Source of the DNA: an uncultured Clostridium sp.
GTDB lineage: Bacteria; Bacillota; Clostridia; Clostridiales; Clostridiaceae
Assembly (NCBI GenBank): GCA_934777095.1
Contig: CAKVNP010000083.1
Span: 1 to 7,961, forward strand
DNA: 7,961 nucleotides
Direction: 5' to 3'
Part shown: one piece after another, positions 6,410 to 7,961 of the stretch
Layout: each line of letters begins with the position of its first letter
How positions within the stretch are numbered: position 1 is the stretch's first letter
Made by a program: the position numbers and the translations under genes
The notes under the pieces: generated by a model
Database searches by the model: none
Told to the model about the DNA's origin: nothing
What the model saw: only the letters and a program-made list of their open reading frames with translations

Positions 6410-6860
6410 AAAATCAAAAGCTTTTAAACTTCATGGAGTGACTAAAAATATTACTATGAAGGATGGGCAGAATTTTGTAATAATCCCTAAGTTTTGGGAG
6501 GAAGCAGGAACAAATGGGAGCTGTGATAAGTTGATGGCTCATTGTAGTGCAGAAGATAAAGCAATTTATGGTGTATGTTATAACTTCAAAACTGATGATT
6601 TTGACTATATGATTGGTGTAAATAGCGGCGAGGAAAATATTGATGGTTGTGAAGTTTTAAATGTTCCTGAACTTACTTGGGTAAAATTTGAATGTAGAGG
6701 AAAAATGCCTGATGCAATGCAGAATGTCTGGAAGAGAATATTTACTGAATGGTTGCCTACTTCAGGATATATGCATGATGATGGCCCTGAAATTGAATGG
6801 TATTCAGAAGGAGATCCTAATGGAGAAAATTATTTAAGTATTTACGTCCTTATTATTTAA
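6393..6860 (+). CDS. Stand-alone GyrI-like effector-binding protein
   Basis: This is a cytoplasmic 155-residue protein consisting only of a GyrI-like/integron-type effector-binding domain, with no HTH. Visible marks are PKFWEE (32-37), YGVCYN (59-64), DYMIGV (71-76), WVKFECRGKMPDAM (96-109), FTEWLPTSGY (117-126) and PEIEWY (132-137) with Glu135, the position of the conserved central Glu in this fold. The family binds hydrophobic or cationic small molecules; some free-standing members hydrolyse or sequester toxins. ATG 6393 lies 8 bases after AAAAGGAG (6377-6384) and overlaps the preceding gene by 17 bases. The ABC exporter follows directly, which suggests ligand binding linked to export. The last residues, after NGENYLS, are read from the same bases that encode the ABC N-terminus in another frame and differ from the usual acidic-Ile-x-Ile-Pro ending, so the true C-terminus may have been replaced. 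Confidence 0.85.
   Translation: MNYRIEKSKAFKLHGVTKNITMKDGQNFVIIPKFWEEAGTNGSCDKLMAHCSAEDKAIYGVCYNFKTDDFDYMIGVNSGEENIDGCEVLNVPELTWVKFECRGKMPDAMQNVWKRIFTEWLPTSGYMHDDGPEIEWYSEGDPNGENYLSIYVLII
6808..6829 (+). promoter_or_regulatory. RBS and ATG one frame away from the ABC exporter body
   Basis: AAGGAG (6808-6813) stands 6 bases before ATG 6820, an excellent initiation site inside the end of the GyrI-like gene. As written, it reads ATG GAG AAA ATT ATT TAA and stops at once. Dropping one A from the run at 6826-6829 gives MEKLFKYLRPYYLRMFGG, a textbook ABC-exporter N-terminus that runs straight into the ABC frame. In its own frame the ABC sequence is open from 6821 but holds no start codon until ATG 6863. 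Confidence 0.55.
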
Positions 6861-6862
6861 GG

Positions 6863-7961
6863 ATGTTTGGCGGATTAATAATTAAGGTTAGTGGCACTCT
6901 TTGTGAATTGGGGTTGCCGTATATTTTGGCTTATATAATTGATACGGTAATTCCTTTAAATAATATTAGTAAAGTTCTTTTATGGGGAGTTGTAATGATT
7001 TTACTAGCATGGGCTGGAAAGAAATTAAATATTATGGCTAATAGGTTTGCTTCAGCTGTGGCTAGGGATACTGTCAGGACCTTAAGGCATGATTTGTATG
7101 AAAAAATAACTTCTTTATCTGGCAGTCAGATGGATTATTTTACAGTTCCATCCTTGGTATCTAGAATGACTTCTGATACATATAATGTCCATCAAATAAT
7201 CTGCATGATGCAGAGAATAGGTGTAAGGGCGCCGATTATAATTATTGGTGGGGTAATTCTTTCTTTTAAATTAGAGCCTGTACTTACCTTAATTCTTGTA
7301 GGAACCTTACCTCTTATTGTTTTAGTAGTAATTGTGGTATCCAAGTTAGGAATACCTTTATTTAAAAAGGCTCAAGGCTATAATGATAATATGATTAAAG
7401 TAGTAAGAGAAAATATTACTGGCGTGAGAGTTATTAAGGCTTTATCAAAAGGAGAAAGTGAGCAGGAGAGATTTGAAGAAGCCAATGCAATAGCTATTGA
7501 AGGAGAGAGAAAGGCTTCTTCAGTTATGGCAATAATAAGTCCTTCTTTGAATTTAATTTTAAATTTGGGATTGACTTTGGTAATTATAGTGGGTGCTTTT
7601 AGGGTAAATATGGGACTTACTAAAATTGGGGAAATAATTGCTTTCCAATCTTATTTTACGATAATACTAAATGCAATGATGATGGTTAACAGAATATTTG
7701 TTAACTATTCGCAGGCAAGTGCTTCAGGAGGGCGTATTGAAGAAGTGCTTAATGCACCGGAAGAACTTAAGATTGAGGAGCAGAAGGATATATCTGTAGA
7801 GGATAGTAAATATCATATAGTATTTAATGATGTAAGTTTTTCTTATATTAAGAAAGCTGATGAAGAAAAAGAAGAGGATTATAATATTAAAAATATCAGC
7901 TTTAAGCTGCAAAAGGGTGAAAGCTTAGGGATTATTGGCTCAACAGGTTCAGGAAAGACTA
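6863..7961 (+). CDS. ABC exporter, permease plus ATPase fusion (partial, runs off window end)
   Basis: The frame stays open from 6821 to the end of the window; 366 codons are visible from ATG 6863. Residues 1 to about 285 form the ABC exporter membrane domain with its coupling segments: LRHDLYEKITSLSGSQMDYF, then SRMTSDTYNVHQ, then MMQRIGVRAP, and later VVRENITGVRVIKALSKGE, all typical of Firmicutes heterodimeric drug or peptide exporters (LmrCD/BmrCD style). The nucleotide-binding domain begins near VFNDVSFSY, and the window ends inside it, just after Walker A GSTGSGKT (359-366). Between them lies an acidic insert, KKADEEKEED. ATG 6863 has no spaced RBS and lacks the usual first 14 residues, which are encoded just upstream as KLFKYLRPYYLR without a start codon. 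The true start is probably ATG 6820 in another frame. A partner half-transporter would be expected downstream, outside the window. Confidence 0.85.
   Translation, partial: MFGGLIIKVSGTLCELGLPYILAYIIDTVIPLNNISKVLLWGVVMILLAWAGKKLNIMANRFASAVARDTVRTLRHDLYEKITSLSGSQMDYFTVPSLVSRMTSDTYNVHQIICMMQRIGVRAPIIIIGGVILSFKLEPVLTLILVGTLPLIVLVVIVVSKLGIPLFKKAQGYNDNMIKVVRENITGVRVIKALSKGESEQERFEEANAIAIEGERKASSVMAIISPSLNLILNLGLTLVIIVGAFRVNMGLTKIGEIIAFQSYFTIILNAMMMVNRIFVNYSQASASGGRIEEVLNAPEELKIEEQKDISVEDSKYHIVFNDVSFSYIKKADEEKEEDYNIKNISFKLQKGESLGIIGSTGSGKT

Noticed and set aside
7724..7912. Minus-strand 62-codon ORF near the right edge
   Set aside because: It is the complement of the ABC exporter's linker and early ATPase domain, and its Phe/Ile/Tyr-rich content is what AT-rich antisense sequence gives.

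Overview
The window is AT-rich with short intergenic gaps, strong AGGAGG-type ribosome binding sites and a TTG-rich set of possible starts. Its proteins look like those of low-GC Gram-positive anaerobes, so a member of the Clostridia (a gut Clostridium or Lachnospiraceae relative) is the best guess. The guess rests on protein style and composition, not on a marker gene.

Layout. (1) 1-2885, + strand: a possible last 18 codons of an upstream gene, an AraC-type regulator with a GyrI-like ligand domain, a MepA-like MATE efflux pump, and a small cysteine-rich protein (DUF6144-like). The pump's ribosome binding site is buried in an almost continuous 59-nt hairpin. (2) 2886-3009: a short convergent spacer with a long hairpin between two imperfect direct repeats. 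(3) 3010-3612, - strand: a PlsY-type glycerol-3-phosphate acyltransferase with altered motif residues. (4) 3613-3805: a divergent promoter region. (5) 3806-4819, + strand: a membrane-anchored serine alpha/beta hydrolase, closed by a clear intrinsic terminator at 4840-4874. (6) 4898-7961, + strand: an operon with a palindromic operator over its promoter. It holds a multi-pass membrane protein of unknown function, a free-standing GyrI-like effector-binding protein, and the first 366 codons of an ABC exporter that runs off the window at its Walker A motif. No intergenic stretch exceeds 300 bases.

Two drug-efflux themes recur. In region 1 an AraC/GyrI-like sensor sits next to a MATE pump. In region 6 a GyrI-like domain without any DNA-binding part sits next to an ABC exporter. 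Both fit sensing or binding of small toxic molecules followed by export, but no substrate can be read from the sequence.

The most notable oddities are reading-frame breaks. The membrane protein's natural start (ATG 4990, good RBS, one transmembrane helix) is in a different frame from its body, with an A6 run at the break. The ABC exporter's canonical N-terminus is readable upstream of its first usable ATG but has no start codon in frame, although a perfect RBS and ATG lie one frame away beside an A4 run. These may be true decay, slippage switches or assembly errors; only reads and homologues can decide. I see no complete undescribed system that I could defend, no CRISPR array, no tRNA or rRNA, and no transposase.
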